A DNA stretch of 43,075 bases from a virus. Under the pieces are notes generated by a model that saw only the letters and a list, made by a program, of their open reading frames with translations, did no database searches and was not told where the DNA came from. Location of the stretch: the IMG/VR virus record IMGVR_UViG_3300020162_000595, positions 1-43,075 of that record, one strand, 5' to 3'. Shown here one piece after another: positions 6,971 through 16,801 of the stretch. Positions within the stretch are counted from its first letter, which is position 1; each line of letters opens with the position of its first letter. The translations under genes and the position numbers were made by a program.

Positions 6971-9294
6971 TTCACGTCCTTCCCGAGCATGAACCCTGTC
7001 CAAGTTGTGCCCCCGTCATGGGTGAAGAAGCCAAGCACATCGCGGCCACTTGCGGTGAACGTAGGTGCTGTGCCACCGGGCCACTTAGGACTAAAGCCGA
7101 ACGTGGTGCCTGTGCCGTTCACAAGGTTCAGCACGAATGCCGTGGCCCCTGTGGCGTTGCTGATGTTGACGGCACCGCCGCCTGTGCGGGTGAAATAGTT
7201 ACCGCCGTTCAGGTCAATAGTCGTGCCCGCGCCGATGTCCACATGCTTGTCAGCCACGCCACCAGAGTGGGTAATCTTGCCGCTGGGTTTGATGTCTATC
7301 AAACGGTTGCCGCCAGCGGTGAACTCTAGCATCCCCAAGCCCGCTGATGCGTTGCCCCATGCAACGATGCCGGGGCCATTGCCGTTGGTGAACCCGTAGG
7401 TACCAGCAGACACGGTGCTCTCGTCACCGATAACGTAGTTAAACGCTTGCACCTTGCTGCCAGTGAAGAAGGCGTTTCCTGTTGTGCCGCTGATGCTAAC
7501 CCTGCCAATGCCGTTAGTCCCCAATACAAGGTCAACGGTACCGTCGGTCATGCCGCCGACATAGGTGGTGTTGTCCCAATAGCTGCAGTAACCCTTACGC
7601 ACACCTGCCGCTGTGTACGCGCCGACATAGCCAGAGTTTAAGGCCCCGCCGGGTTCGATCTGGGTGTATCCCGAGCCGCTTGCTTTGACTGTGACCCTCC
7701 CGCTGAACGTAGCGTTGCCGCCAGCCGGGTTAAACCTCAAGTCGTAGGCAGCAGTGCCACCATCCGTCCTTTGCGCCTGAAACCATGTCGCGCCACTTGC
7801 AGAATCAGTGCCAATACAAAGGCCATAAGCCGGGTCGGTGTTGGAGAAATAGGCAATGCCTTTGGCCGCACCCAGCACGGGTGCATTGTCATTTGATGCC
7901 GCAGTAACGGTCAGCTTGTTTTTTGCTGTACCGCCAACGGTGACATTCCCGCTGAACGTAGCGTTGCCGCTGTTGTCAATGACCAGTGGCGTAACTGCGA
8001 TACCCGCATAACCGTCATTGATGTATCGCAACACAAACGTGCCGTTGATGTATTGCAGATTGGCCAGTTTGCGGTTTGTGCCACCGCCCGTGTGGTTGAA
8101 CCAATAACCAGCCTCGGCAGGGCCCTCTTGTGTAGTTACTCCTTTAAGCAGAGCCGAGCCGTCAAACTGCACTGCACCCGTGAACGTAGCACCCGACAGG
8201 CTAGCCTTAGCAGCCAACTGTGCGTCAAGGCCCGCCACATCTGATGTAGCGATAGGGAGCGTAATGCTGCCACCGCCAGAAAAGGTAAGGTTACCTGCGC
8301 CCAGCAAGCTAGTACCGTTGATGGTCTTGATGTTGGTGCCACTCACCAGCGTGTCTTGCTTAGCCCCAGCGACTGTCGCAATGGCAGCAGCCTGTGCTGT
8401 ACTAACGGGCTTGTTAGCATCACTTGTGTTGTCCACATTACCCAGACCGACTTGGGCCTTGGTAGTGTTGTGTGGGTTAGAAGTGCTGGCAACGTGTGAG
8501 TTGATTCCCGTAACGTTAATGCTGTTAGCAGCAGCCACAGCCAATGTGGCAGCAGCCTCTGCGTCAGCAGTAAGCTGGGTCAGTTGCTCAAGTGGTTGGG
8601 CCACCGTAAGCACGAACTCGATGTTGTTTGATCCTGTAACAGGGGCTTCGGTAAAAGTCACCGAGCCGCCAGTGTAGGTGTAAGTGTTGCGCTGCTGGTA
8701 GACACCGCCGATGTAAACGTTCAGGCTGATGTTGCCTTGAGGTGCGCCAACAGGGAACACTGTCTGTGTGCCGTTACCGCTTGCACGGATAGCTACAGTG
8801 TAGCCAGCCACCAGACCCAGCACGGCGTTAACCGCCGCAGCGTCAGCAGCAGCAGCCAATGCCGCAGCTTGCGCCTGTGCAGCAGCTTGCTCAGCCGTAA
8901 TGGCAGCAGCCAGCACCTCTGAGGTACTCACTACACCCACAGCGTCGGTAGCCTCAGCCGCCACGAACACAGCTTGCTTGGCGTTTGTGTCAAGAGCGAT
9001 CTCAGTAAAGCCAGCCTCGTCGGTGAAGTCCACCAAGGGCAAGTCTTTAGGGGTGTCGCGGTAGATGGTGAGCAGTTGTCCGGTTGCGAGAGCCGGGACA
9101 ATGCGCAGTGTGAACAACCCAGACAACATGCTGGGGTTCACTGGAATGTCGGTAGTGATACCGTTGTCGGTGACACTGGCCTTAACATGGGAGGTGCTAA
9201 GATAGCCGCCGCTAAAGGCAAACTCCCAATCGGTAGTGCTACCGTCAGTGTCGTAGATTGTCCGACTCAAGAGTTGTCGTACAGGTGTAGGCAT
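6967..9294 (-). CDS. Tail fibre protein (T7 gp17-like N-terminus)
   Basis: A 775-residue fibre. The first 130 residues, with YDTDGSTTDWEFAFSGGYL and LTIYRDTPKDLPLVDFTD, are the T7 tail fibre N-terminal domain that attaches to the tail. An Ala-rich coiled-coil segment follows (about 128-160), then a strand-rich domain, a second Ala-rich stretch, and a fibre repeat with IKTINGTSLLGAGNL. The distal half is rich in Gly, Ser, Asn and Thr, with repeated GNATFSG units, ending in FFTHDGGTTWTGFML. CCAAGGAGGG is a strong ribosome binding site. A phage-type promoter and a UUCG hairpin lie just upstream, so the gene can be transcribed separately from the internal virion genes. Confidence 0.93.
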   Translation of the reverse strand: MPTPVRQLLSRTIYDTDGSTTDWEFAFSGGYLSTSHVKASVTDNGITTDIPVNPSMLSGLFTLRIVPALATGQLLTIYRDTPKDLPLVDFTDEAGFTEIALDTNAKQAVFVAAEATDAVGVVSTSEVLAAAITAEQAAAQAQAAALAAAADAAAVNAVLGLVAGYTVAIRASGNGTQTVFPVGAPQGNISLNVYIGGVYQQRNTYTYTGGSVTFTEAPVTGSNNIEFVLTVAQPLEQLTQLTADAEAAATLAVAAANSINVTGINSHVASTSNPHNTTKAQVGLGNVDNTSDANKPVSTAQAAAIATVAGAKQDTLVSGTNIKTINGTSLLGAGNLTFSGGGSITLPIATSDVAGLDAQLAAKASLSGATFTGAVQFDGSALLKGVTTQEGPAEAGYWFNHTGGGTNRKLANLQYINGTFVLRYINDGYAGIAVTPLVIDNSGNATFSGNVTVGGTAKNKLTVTAASNDNAPVLGAAKGIAYFSNTDPAYGLCIGTDSASGATWFQAQRTDGGTAAYDLRFNPAGGNATFSGRVTVKASGSGYTQIEPGGALNSGYVGAYTAAGVRKGYCSYWDNTTYVGGMTDGTVDLVLGTNGIGRVSISGTTGNAFFTGSKVQAFNYVIGDESTVSAGTYGFTNGNGPGIVAWGNASAGLGMLEFTAGGNRLIDIKPSGKITHSGGVADKHVDIGAGTTIDLNGGNYFTRTGGGAVNISNATGATAFVLNLVNGTGTTFGFSPKWPGGTAPTFTASGRDVLGFFTHDGGTTWTGFMLGKDVK

Positions 9295-9317
9295 CTAGCC
9301 CTCCTTGGTGTTAAAGG

Positions 9318-9335
9318 GCCACCCCGAAGGGTGGC
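9318..9335 (-). promoter_or_regulatory. UUCG-tetraloop hairpin in the tail fibre leader
   Basis: On the minus strand GCCACCC-TTCG-GGGTGGC gives a perfect 7-bp stem closed by an extra-stable C(UUCG)G tetraloop. It begins right after the phage promoter core and ends 23 bases before the tail fibre ATG. No U tract follows, so it is more likely a 5' stabiliser or a processing site than a terminator. Confidence 0.75.
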
Positions 9336-9353
9336 GTACTACAGGTACTATTG
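9336..9353 (-). promoter_or_regulatory. Putative phage RNA polymerase promoter before tail fibre gene
   Basis: Minus-strand core AGTACCTGTAGTAC (9349-9336) preceded by CCAAT. The same 14-mer, identical or with one to two changes, occurs in four other gaps between or just before transcription units, always on the coding strand. It is not a sigma70 site. Assignment to the phage polymerase is inference from recurrence and placement. Confidence 0.6.
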
Positions 9354-9354
9354 G

Positions 9355-12300
9355 TTAGTCCCGCATTGTGTTGAGTAGCTGTAAGGCACCGGGCATACGT
9401 GACCCCGGCAGCAGCTTAGCTACATCTTCCAGCGTGTTGTCGTTAGGATCAAGTACTCCCTGAGCCATCTTCCACGCATCGTCTACCAGCGTCAGTGAGG
9501 GGGCAATGAAGTTACCCACGAAATTGGTTTCGCTTCCAGCCCGCCCGCCTGTTATGGGTGCGCCAGCTAGGCCAGCACCCACGTCAAGGAAGTCACCAGC
9601 CAAGCCAGCCACGCCGATGTAGTTAAACACGGCACGGCCAATGGCCTCAGATGACAGGCGCTGCTCAAGGAACTCGTCCTCGTCCTCGCGCCCAATGGAT
9701 GCAGCTATGGTGCGAACCATGTACACTGGCACAGCAATGGATGCTGCACCTGCGAACAAGCCCACCAACCTAGCCGCCCCGGCTGCGCCACCACCACCGA
9801 TGAGGTATTGGCGACTTACCTGCTTCTCCGTTGCGGTTAGCGAGAAGGTGCGGAACTGTGTCATCAGCTTCAGTAGGTTATCGTGTGCCCACTTACCGCG
9901 CTCACCAATGAAGGTACCCTGAATGATCTGCCGTGTCCCACGCCATACGGCTTGGATCACTGCTTCACGTTGGTCAGGGTCTGCGATCTTGGTCACATCG
10001 AACTCCACTGGGTTGCCGCTAGCGTCGAACCGGGCAGCACCGCTGCTCTGGATAGCCCGCTGCAACTCGGGCGTAATGCCCATGTCCCGCAAGGCAGCAT
10101 CGCTGCTGCCGTCTTGGCTATACCGTGCGATCTTCAGCACGATCTGCTCAGCCATGCCGCGCTCCTGCACAGCGTGAACTGCCCGCCAGCCTGACAGCTT
10201 GCTCTGCAAGTGCCCAGCCCCACGGAGCAGCCGATCTGTTACCGTCAGCGTGTCCTGCCCGTAAGCAGGGTTGAGGTTGTTCTGGTTGTCAAAGGGTAGC
10301 ACAACCTTGTAGTTGTCTGCCCCGAACTCTGCACCACCAGCCTCAATGCTGTCGAGCAAGCTGTTGTTTACCTTGTTGCCCTTGGACAACTCGATGACCT
10401 CAGCCCTCAAGCGACGGAACTCAGGGATGTGCTTCAGGCTAGCAGCTACGCCGATAGACCCGAACCCGTTGGCAAGCTCAGCGAACTGGTTGAACACCAC
10501 ACCGCCCAGCCTAACCACTGCGTTAGCTGTCATCAGACGATCAGCCCAACGCCCGGTCTGGTTACCAAACGGCTCGTTCATGAACTCCTTGGCGATCTGC
10601 TCGAAAGCCTCACGCTCAGCGTTACCTGCCATCTGCCCATCGGCACCGTACTGCATGGCCTTACGCAACAGCTTCAGCCCCTCAGTGCCACGCACTCCGA
10701 ACTTGGTCAGTGCTACGTCACCGCTAGCCCGCCCCGCTTGGGAGCGCAACAAGCTAAGCTGATCTGTCTCGAAGATGTCCATGAGTCGGAACTCACCTTC
10801 GGGCGTTTGGTACACACGGTTGAGGTCAAGCTCAATACGGGCCTTAGTCCACCCAGCCGAACCCTTGTTGAAGTTGGCCATGTGGTTAGCGATCACATCC
10901 TCGGGCAAGTCCATACCCCGCAATGCTTCCTCTACGTCAGAGGCTGAGCCACGCCCACCGATAGCGGTGTCGTAGTCACCAGCCCCACGGGCACGAACCC
11001 GGTCAACGTACTTGGCCGCGAGGCGATCAGCAAAGGTCGCATCCCACCCTTCGATGGTAATGAACTGGTCGGTCAGTGCGTTTTGCAGCACTTGCCGTTT
11101 GGCGGGGCTGAGAGCCAGCACAGCGCCCGGAGACATGCGGTGGGGCATGTACCCCTTGCTGGTCGTTGGAAGCGCGTCTGCGCCGTTTGTGCCCGCTTTG
11201 CGCTGCTCGTTGGCAATCCGCTGGTATGCGGCCTCCAGCACATCAGCAGCCCCCCTGACGTTTGGGTCTTGTGTCAGCGCCCCACTGAAGCGGCGGGCCT
11301 CAATCTCTGAGGCTACGGCTTGGTTGAACTGCTTCCACTTGGTACCGCCGATAAGGTCATCCTTGTGGCTACCGCCGTTAGCAGCCTTCCAGAAGTTGTA
11401 TGCACTCTGGACATCGTTGAGGGCATTGCCAAGCATTAGGCGCTCGGTGAGGTGCTTGCTAATGGCAGCAGTAGGCTTACGGATACCACTAGCCCCGCTT
11501 GCATCCTCCAGCAATTCCGATGCGATCATACGCACCAATGGGCTAGGAGACTTCAGCATCAGCAAGCCTGTCGAGGCGAACCGCCCACCCAGCGCACTGT
11601 TGGCGATGAGTTGGTCAACCCGTGTTGGGTCGATGGGGTTAGCTGCGGCCCACTGCTCAGCCCGCTTGTGCAAGGCAAGCATGGCCTGAGCGTCTGCTCG
11701 TGCCTTGGGTGTATCCAGCGGTGCCAGTGACAACCCGAAGCGCACAGCGGCTGGGTCAGTCAGCACCTCGTTAGCTACGTCAGCCGCAGGAGCCCTTATG
11801 GAGTATGCCGTGGTAGCGTTAGGCTTGTCAACGTGGGCAATCTCTTTAGCCGCGACTGCTCGCATGAAGTCCGTGAAGCTCTGCGCGGGCGGCAGGTGCC
11901 CGGCCTCTTTGGCCCCTGTGAACCAGCGGTACACGCTAGCCAGCCATTCGGTCATCTTGTCCACGATGCCTTTAGAGAAGCCTGTGGTGTTAGCCTTGGC
12001 AGCATCCTCACGGAAGTACCGTGTGCCCTGCTCGGCCAACCATTCCCCGAAGTCAACCTCGTATGGGTCTTTAGCGTTAACAAGTTCGGTCTTACCCTTA
12101 CCGCTGCGATACTTATCAGCCCAGCGCATTAACACGGCTTCAGCGTCCCCTGCCTTGGCTTTATCTAGGAACTTTGAGAAGTCCGACAGCAGCGCACTAC
12201 GAATCTGCGGCGCAGCGTTAGGCAGGTAGAAGTCAGTGATGGCGTGGGTAACTTCGTGCATGGCTGTCTCAACGCCACGGCCACCAGCGCTACCAATAGA

Positions 12301-13887
12301 CGAAATAGCGATACGCACCTCGCTGCCTGCTGTCACCACCTCGCCTCGGATAGTGGCGCTAGCTGTCTCACCGACTGCAATACGCACACCATCAGGCAAC
12401 AGGTGTGCCATATCGCGCACGGCCTGTGCTGCTGCCTTAACATCAGGGTGCATAGCAGCCTCATTGACTACAACTACGCGGTCTGTGTTTCCCTTGAACA
12501 CAGCAGAGCCGGGTACGCCGGGTTCCTGCACGGTAGCTATACGGTCAAAGCGAGACGCAGCAGGTGCCTCGGTTGGCTCAGTGGCAAGCAGCTTACTGTT
12601 AGAGCTAGGGGCTACCGCATCAGTGATAACCTTCTTGGCATCCTCAGCAGGGTAGCTGTCCATGCGGCGGCGCATTTCGTCTGGGGTGGTATTGGGGCCA
12701 AGCTCCTTCTCTGCGCGGGCAGCATAGGAAAGCTCACGCTCCAGCACGGAGTTAGTAGCGCGGTTCAGCGCGGCCTCGGCAGTGGTAGCGCGAACGGCCA
12801 ACCCACCTGATGCAGCCCCTATGAGGGAGTCTGCCACCAAGGACAGGGCCAAGTCGCCGGGACGGTAGCGCCCATCTGCAATCTGTGCAATGGCTTCAAC
12901 CGCTGTGCCTGAAACGAGGTTCTCTGTGACCGCAGCACCAACAGCCGCGAACGGGCGGTTAGCTTGAGCCAGCGCCAGCGACCCACGCTTAGCGGTTTGC
13001 AATGCCTTTGCCACAGCCATGCCGGGTACGATGTTGCTGACGCTGGTGAACTCGCTGAGCAAGCTAAGTCCGATGCCTGTGAACCCGCCGCTATCCATGA
13101 TGGTACGGGCACGTTCTTCTTCCTCGTTGAACACACGCAGTACCTTGGCTGCTGCCTCTGGACTCTTGGCCGTAGCGTAGTCCTCGATCAAATCGCTAGG
13201 TGCCCCCTTGGGTAACTGTGCCAGATCGGGAGCAAAGCCCTCAACCGCTGGGAACTCGTCGGCCCAAATGCTACCCGTAATCCCACGAAATAGGCGCTGG
13301 TCAGTATTACCAGACAGAGCAGCACCGAACTGCTCAAGAAGGTTAGGTCGTGATTCTTCGCGTAGTACATTGGCCTCAGTCTGCACCTCCAATCTCCGAG
13401 AGAACTCGGCCATGTCAGTGGGTCGGATGATGCCCGCCTGTATGGCAGCGTCAAGGGCAGCACTACGTTGAGCAGCATCAGGCTTACGCTCTATGGCATT
13501 GTCGATCTGCCGCACGGTAGGAGCAGGTGCATCCTCGCCGTAGGCAGTCTTGATCTTGCTGATGTAGTTGCGTGTCTCGGCGGGCAGCTTAGCCGGGTCG
13601 GCCCCTGCCTTGATCCACTCGTCAACCTTACCCGGCCCCCAATTGTACGCGGCCAGCGCGGTGTCGAGATCACCGTACTTGGCGTACATGGCCTTCATGT
13701 AGTCTTGACCCACCCTGCGGTTCTCTGCGGGGCTGTCGTCTTTGGCCGGGACAACCCCAAAGCCGGGATCGCGCTGGGTACCGGGCATGAGTTGCATCAA
13801 TCCCTTAGCCCCTTTCGGGCTTACGGCGTTGGGATTACCGCCACTCTCTGCTTGTTCCTGTATAGGGAAAAGTCTACTGAAGTCCAT
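9355..13887 (-). CDS. Internal virion protein with lytic transglycosylase and HEVTH motifs (gp16-like)
   Basis: A 1510-residue ejection protein, counterpart of T7 gp16 (1318) but longer. Residues 8-110 are a lytic transglycosylase (SLT) domain: catalytic Glu14 in AESGGNPNAVSP, then KGLMQLMPGTQ and the AYNWGPGKV block. It would open peptidoglycan during DNA entry. Around residues 544-548 an isolated HEVTH motif sits in METAMHEVTHAI-like context, as in zinc metalloproteases; see findings. The middle and C-terminal thirds are helical, Ala/Arg-rich, with hydrophobic stretches near residues 1360-1400 that could cross the inner membrane. GTAAGGA gives a good ribosome binding site. It is third of three internal core genes in the same order as T7 14-15-16. 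Confidence 0.93.
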   Translation of the reverse strand: MDFSRLFPIQEQAESGGNPNAVSPKGAKGLMQLMPGTQRDPGFGVVPAKDDSPAENRRVGQDYMKAMYAKYGDLDTALAAYNWGPGKVDEWIKAGADPAKLPAETRNYISKIKTAYGEDAPAPTVRQIDNAIERKPDAAQRSAALDAAIQAGIIRPTDMAEFSRRLEVQTEANVLREESRPNLLEQFGAALSGNTDQRLFRGITGSIWADEFPAVEGFAPDLAQLPKGAPSDLIEDYATAKSPEAAAKVLRVFNEEEERARTIMDSGGFTGIGLSLLSEFTSVSNIVPGMAVAKALQTAKRGSLALAQANRPFAAVGAAVTENLVSGTAVEAIAQIADGRYRPGDLALSLVADSLIGAASGGLAVRATTAEAALNRATNSVLERELSYAARAEKELGPNTTPDEMRRRMDSYPAEDAKKVITDAVAPSSNSKLLATEPTEAPAASRFDRIATVQEPGVPGSAVFKGNTDRVVVVNEAAMHPDVKAAAQAVRDMAHLLPDGVRIAVGETASATIRGEVVTAGSEVRIAISSIGSAGGRGVETAMHEVTHAITDFYLPNAAPQIRSALLSDFSKFLDKAKAGDAEAVLMRWADKYRSGKGKTELVNAKDPYEVDFGEWLAEQGTRYFREDAAKANTTGFSKGIVDKMTEWLASVYRWFTGAKEAGHLPPAQSFTDFMRAVAAKEIAHVDKPNATTAYSIRAPAADVANEVLTDPAAVRFGLSLAPLDTPKARADAQAMLALHKRAEQWAAANPIDPTRVDQLIANSALGGRFASTGLLMLKSPSPLVRMIASELLEDASGASGIRKPTAAISKHLTERLMLGNALNDVQSAYNFWKAANGGSHKDDLIGGTKWKQFNQAVASEIEARRFSGALTQDPNVRGAADVLEAAYQRIANEQRKAGTNGADALPTTSKGYMPHRMSPGAVLALSPAKRQVLQNALTDQFITIEGWDATFADRLAAKYVDRVRARGAGDYDTAIGGRGSASDVEEALRGMDLPEDVIANHMANFNKGSAGWTKARIELDLNRVYQTPEGEFRLMDIFETDQLSLLRSQAGRASGDVALTKFGVRGTEGLKLLRKAMQYGADGQMAGNAEREAFEQIAKEFMNEPFGNQTGRWADRLMTANAVVRLGGVVFNQFAELANGFGSIGVAASLKHIPEFRRLRAEVIELSKGNKVNNSLLDSIEAGGAEFGADNYKVVLPFDNQNNLNPAYGQDTLTVTDRLLRGAGHLQSKLSGWRAVHAVQERGMAEQIVLKIARYSQDGSSDAALRDMGITPELQRAIQSSGAARFDASGNPVEFDVTKIADPDQREAVIQAVWRGTRQIIQGTFIGERGKWAHDNLLKLMTQFRTFSLTATEKQVSRQYLIGGGGAAGAARLVGLFAGAASIAVPVYMVRTIAASIGREDEDEFLEQRLSSEAIGRAVFNYIGVAGLAGDFLDVGAGLAGAPITGGRAGSETNFVGNFIAPSLTLVDDAWKMAQGVLDPNDNTLEDVAKLLPGSRMPGALQLLNTMRD

Positions 13888-13895
13888 GTTGTTCC

Positions 13896-16124
13896 TTACT
13901 GGTTCATACGTCTACGATAAGCGTCCCTCTCTGCGTCTTGGTAGACTACGTTAGGAGGGGGCTGGGAGAGGTCAGGCTTTGCTGGCACATACGGGGCCTT
14001 GCTAGCTTTCCATTGGTTGTCAACATCACGGGCTGACAGGGTTGCAGACTTAACGTTACCGTCAGTTCCGATGCCCCACACGATAATGCGCGGCACCTTG
14101 TCGGGCGTGTCGGGGGCTTGCACAATCCTGACACCCTCGGTAATACCAACGGACTTTGCCGTAGCGTCAATAGCGTCACGGGTTGCACGATGGATTCCGT
14201 CGCTGCCAACTGCGGCTTTCAATGGGTCAAGCAGCCAGTCACCGAACGATGACGTTCCTGCGACCTTGTGCCAGAAGTAGCCGCCAACAATAGACAGCTT
14301 CTCCGCCTGCACCTTTGCTACCTTCACAGCTTTGTCGGCGGGCAGGTTAGGGTCTAGGTAGGGTGACAGGGCAGTAGCCAAGCCAGCAGGGTCTACTGGT
14401 GGCACCTCGTTGGTAAAGTGCAGGTAGGACAGTGTGTTGTCCCACGTGTTGCTAAGCGCCTCTGTCACTTCCTTCCTACGCTTAGCGTCAGCTATGGGCT
14501 TTGGATCAGGCTTCATCGCATCAACGAAGAATGCCTGAAGCTCGTGAGACTGTGGGTTGCGTCCCTGCACAGCCTTAGCGTACTTCATAAGCTGGTCTTT
14601 GTACTCGCCGCCGTAAACAGCAGTTGGCACAGGGTCGTCACCAGCGGCTACCTTGATCTCACGCCACTTGCTGTAAGCAAGGTGGAACTTGGTAGCATCG
14701 CCAGTTTGCAGAGCCGCCGACACGTTGGCCTGAATCTGCATCTTGGTAACGTTGTCAACCACACCCGCCCCGGCTGCGGCTACTACCACAGGCATCAAGT
14801 TCTGTTTTCCTGAAACGCGAATCTCATTGAACGCATCCTCGCGCTCTGCTGGTGTAAGCAAAGCCAAGGTGCTGGGTTCTCGCACAGCCTTGTCTGCGTT
14901 CTGCACGATAAAGTCCTGCTTCAGTGCGGCTTTGGCAGCAGCATTGCGCGTGGAGTCAATCTCTCTGCGGGCTGCTGCTGCGCGTTGCGCCTCTGCCGTA
15001 CGGAACTGTACAAGCTCGGCAGCAGTGGTGGATATTGGGATCAGCGGGCTTGCGTCCCCTGTGGCCTGCGTGTACTTAGCATTGAGCGCCTGTGCTTCCG
15101 CAACTATCGATTCGTCTGTGGCAGCGGGGTAGGAGGATAGGCTCTTGAAGTCGGCAAGGTAGGTTGCGAACTCGATAGGCAGGTTGATCCTAGCCCGTGA
15201 GCTAGCCTGCTCTTTAGCACGATTGATCTGGAACTGCTCCTCGGGGCTGAGCTTGTCGATAACGCCAGCCGACTTGGCGAACTCATATGCCGCGAAGTTA
15301 CCGCTAGTCACCGCCTTGCTGATGCTGGTTGAGATGATGCGGTTATGCACCTTCTGGTCTACGTCTGCTGGTTTATCAAACGCCTGTGTTGCAGAGATCG
15401 CTGCGCCCAGAGCATCGCCACCATCCAACACTGAGCCGGGTTGGCGGGCTGCTGCGTCTGCTTGGCCAAGCGCAGCTAGCTTGGTGTCCATGTTGCTTTC
15501 CATAGACTGCTCAAAGACTTCCTGCTGATAGCGCAGGTGCGCCTTAGCTTGGTTCTTAAGCATGGTCGGCATGGCCTTAACCATTTCAGCTTGCACCAGA
15601 ATGTCCGTAGCTGGGTCGCCTGTGGCCGCAGCTTGCACAGCACCAGTAACCTTGGCGGTTATCTCGTTGGCGCTGAGCTTGCGGTTCTCCTCCATGTTCT
15701 TCTCGAACTCAACCGCAAGTGCTGTAGCCTTAATGCTGGCAGTATAGGCCCGTGCCCCATCTACCAACGCGGTGGAGCCGAACAGCTTAGAGTACCACGG
15801 CTGCTCGTCTACGATCTCGGTAACGGCTTGACCTTGTGAGGCTTTCTGTACGCCCTGCCAGTACATGGCTGTACGCTCTGCCTCCAGATGGGGCTTGAGC
15901 AGATCGCCACCGAGCTTAGCCAGAACCGCAAAGGTAGCGTCTTGCTTGGCCTCTGGTACTTGCAGGGCTTGGGCGGTGCGGGTTGCCCCGCCGCCTGTCG
16001 AACTGTTGCGCATTGACTGCCGCAGCACCGGCTGCATCTGTGGGGTACGCCCACCCTCTGCGGCAAACGTAACAGTCTGCCCGAGTCCTTCGGTTGGTGC
16101 GCCCAACGTGTTATCGTTTGCCAT
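13896..16124 (-). CDS. Internal virion protein B (gp15-like)
   Basis: A 742-residue protein, almost the length of T7 gp15 (747), and in the same position between the gp14-like and gp16-like genes. It is largely helical, rich in Ala, Lys, Gln and Glu, with no signal or membrane segment. The C-terminus is unusually rich in Pro (YVPAKPDLSQPPPNV). It is expected to be part of the internal core that is ejected with the DNA and to form the trans-periplasmic channel with its neighbours. AAAGGAT gives the ribosome binding site. Sequence itself gives no catalytic motif, so the call depends on synteny and size. Confidence 0.88.
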   Translation of the reverse strand: MANDNTLGAPTEGLGQTVTFAAEGGRTPQMQPVLRQSMRNSSTGGGATRTAQALQVPEAKQDATFAVLAKLGGDLLKPHLEAERTAMYWQGVQKASQGQAVTEIVDEQPWYSKLFGSTALVDGARAYTASIKATALAVEFEKNMEENRKLSANEITAKVTGAVQAAATGDPATDILVQAEMVKAMPTMLKNQAKAHLRYQQEVFEQSMESNMDTKLAALGQADAAARQPGSVLDGGDALGAAISATQAFDKPADVDQKVHNRIISTSISKAVTSGNFAAYEFAKSAGVIDKLSPEEQFQINRAKEQASSRARINLPIEFATYLADFKSLSSYPAATDESIVAEAQALNAKYTQATGDASPLIPISTTAAELVQFRTAEAQRAAAARREIDSTRNAAAKAALKQDFIVQNADKAVREPSTLALLTPAEREDAFNEIRVSGKQNLMPVVVAAAGAGVVDNVTKMQIQANVSAALQTGDATKFHLAYSKWREIKVAAGDDPVPTAVYGGEYKDQLMKYAKAVQGRNPQSHELQAFFVDAMKPDPKPIADAKRRKEVTEALSNTWDNTLSYLHFTNEVPPVDPAGLATALSPYLDPNLPADKAVKVAKVQAEKLSIVGGYFWHKVAGTSSFGDWLLDPLKAAVGSDGIHRATRDAIDATAKSVGITEGVRIVQAPDTPDKVPRIIVWGIGTDGNVKSATLSARDVDNQWKASKAPYVPAKPDLSQPPPNVVYQDAERDAYRRRMNQ

Positions 16125-16129
16125 TGAGG

Positions 16130-16792
16130 TTATCCTTTAAAGAAGTCTACTGCCGTGCTGGTTAGGTTAGCTAGGTTCTTGGTGTCCTGCATACCCATGA
16201 CCTGAGTGAAGAAGTTGCCGCTGCTTACGCGCTTAGTCGCAACGTCCACACTGTAGTCGATACCGTCGATGATCTCGCTGCTGTCCAAGCTGTCCCAGCC
16301 CGCTTGCAGAATCTGGGACTGCCGCTGCTGAGCATCGAAGTCGCCCTGCTGGCGGGCCGTTAAAGCCCTCTGGGAGAGCCGCGCCTTGCGCAGGGCTGTG
16401 GTGCTATTGACCACATCTGCTACGCCGCCTGTGAGGCCGCTGAGGGCCGTTGCTGCGGCTTGTGCGCCCGCCTGCTCAGCGAACCGAAGCTGGGTTTCAA
16501 AGTCATCCTGAATCTCGCTGTCCCTAGCGCGGCGATAGTTGATTGCTGCTGCCTCCGCTTGCAGTCCCGTATTCTCAAGGGTACGGTTGTTGTTCACGGA
16601 TTGGTTGTAACGAGCTAGGGAGCCACGGGCACCGCCTAGCTTGTTGTTGGCTGCGCGGATCAGGTTGTTAGCGTAGGCATTAGCCTCGTTCACCGTGTTG
16701 CTAGCGTTGACGTTAGCCTTGTCAGTGATACCTTGGCTGATGCCCATAATGGCCTTAAGGCCGAAGTCGGCTGCTGCCATAGCTGTGCTCAT
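16130..16792 (-). CDS. Internal virion protein A (gp14-like)
   Basis: A 220-residue protein close to T7 gp14 (196) in size and place. The N-terminus has a moderately hydrophobic helix (ADFGLKAIMGISQGI), followed by a Asn/Ala-rich linker (ASNTVNEANAYANN), a Gln/Arg helix-rich centre and an Ala/Gly segment AAATALSGLTGG that could insert in a membrane. T7 gp14 goes to the outer membrane during ejection. TAAGGAGT gives a strong ribosome binding site seven bases before the ATG. Confidence 0.85.
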   Translation of the reverse strand: MSTAMAAADFGLKAIMGISQGITDKANVNASNTVNEANAYANNLIRAANNKLGGARGSLARYNQSVNNNRTLENTGLQAEAAAINYRRARDSEIQDDFETQLRFAEQAGAQAAATALSGLTGGVADVVNSTTALRKARLSQRALTARQQGDFDAQQRQSQILQAGWDSLDSSEIIDGIDYSVDVATKRVSSGNFFTQVMGMQDTKNLANLTSTAVDFFKG

Positions 16793-16801
16793 GATTACTC
16801 C

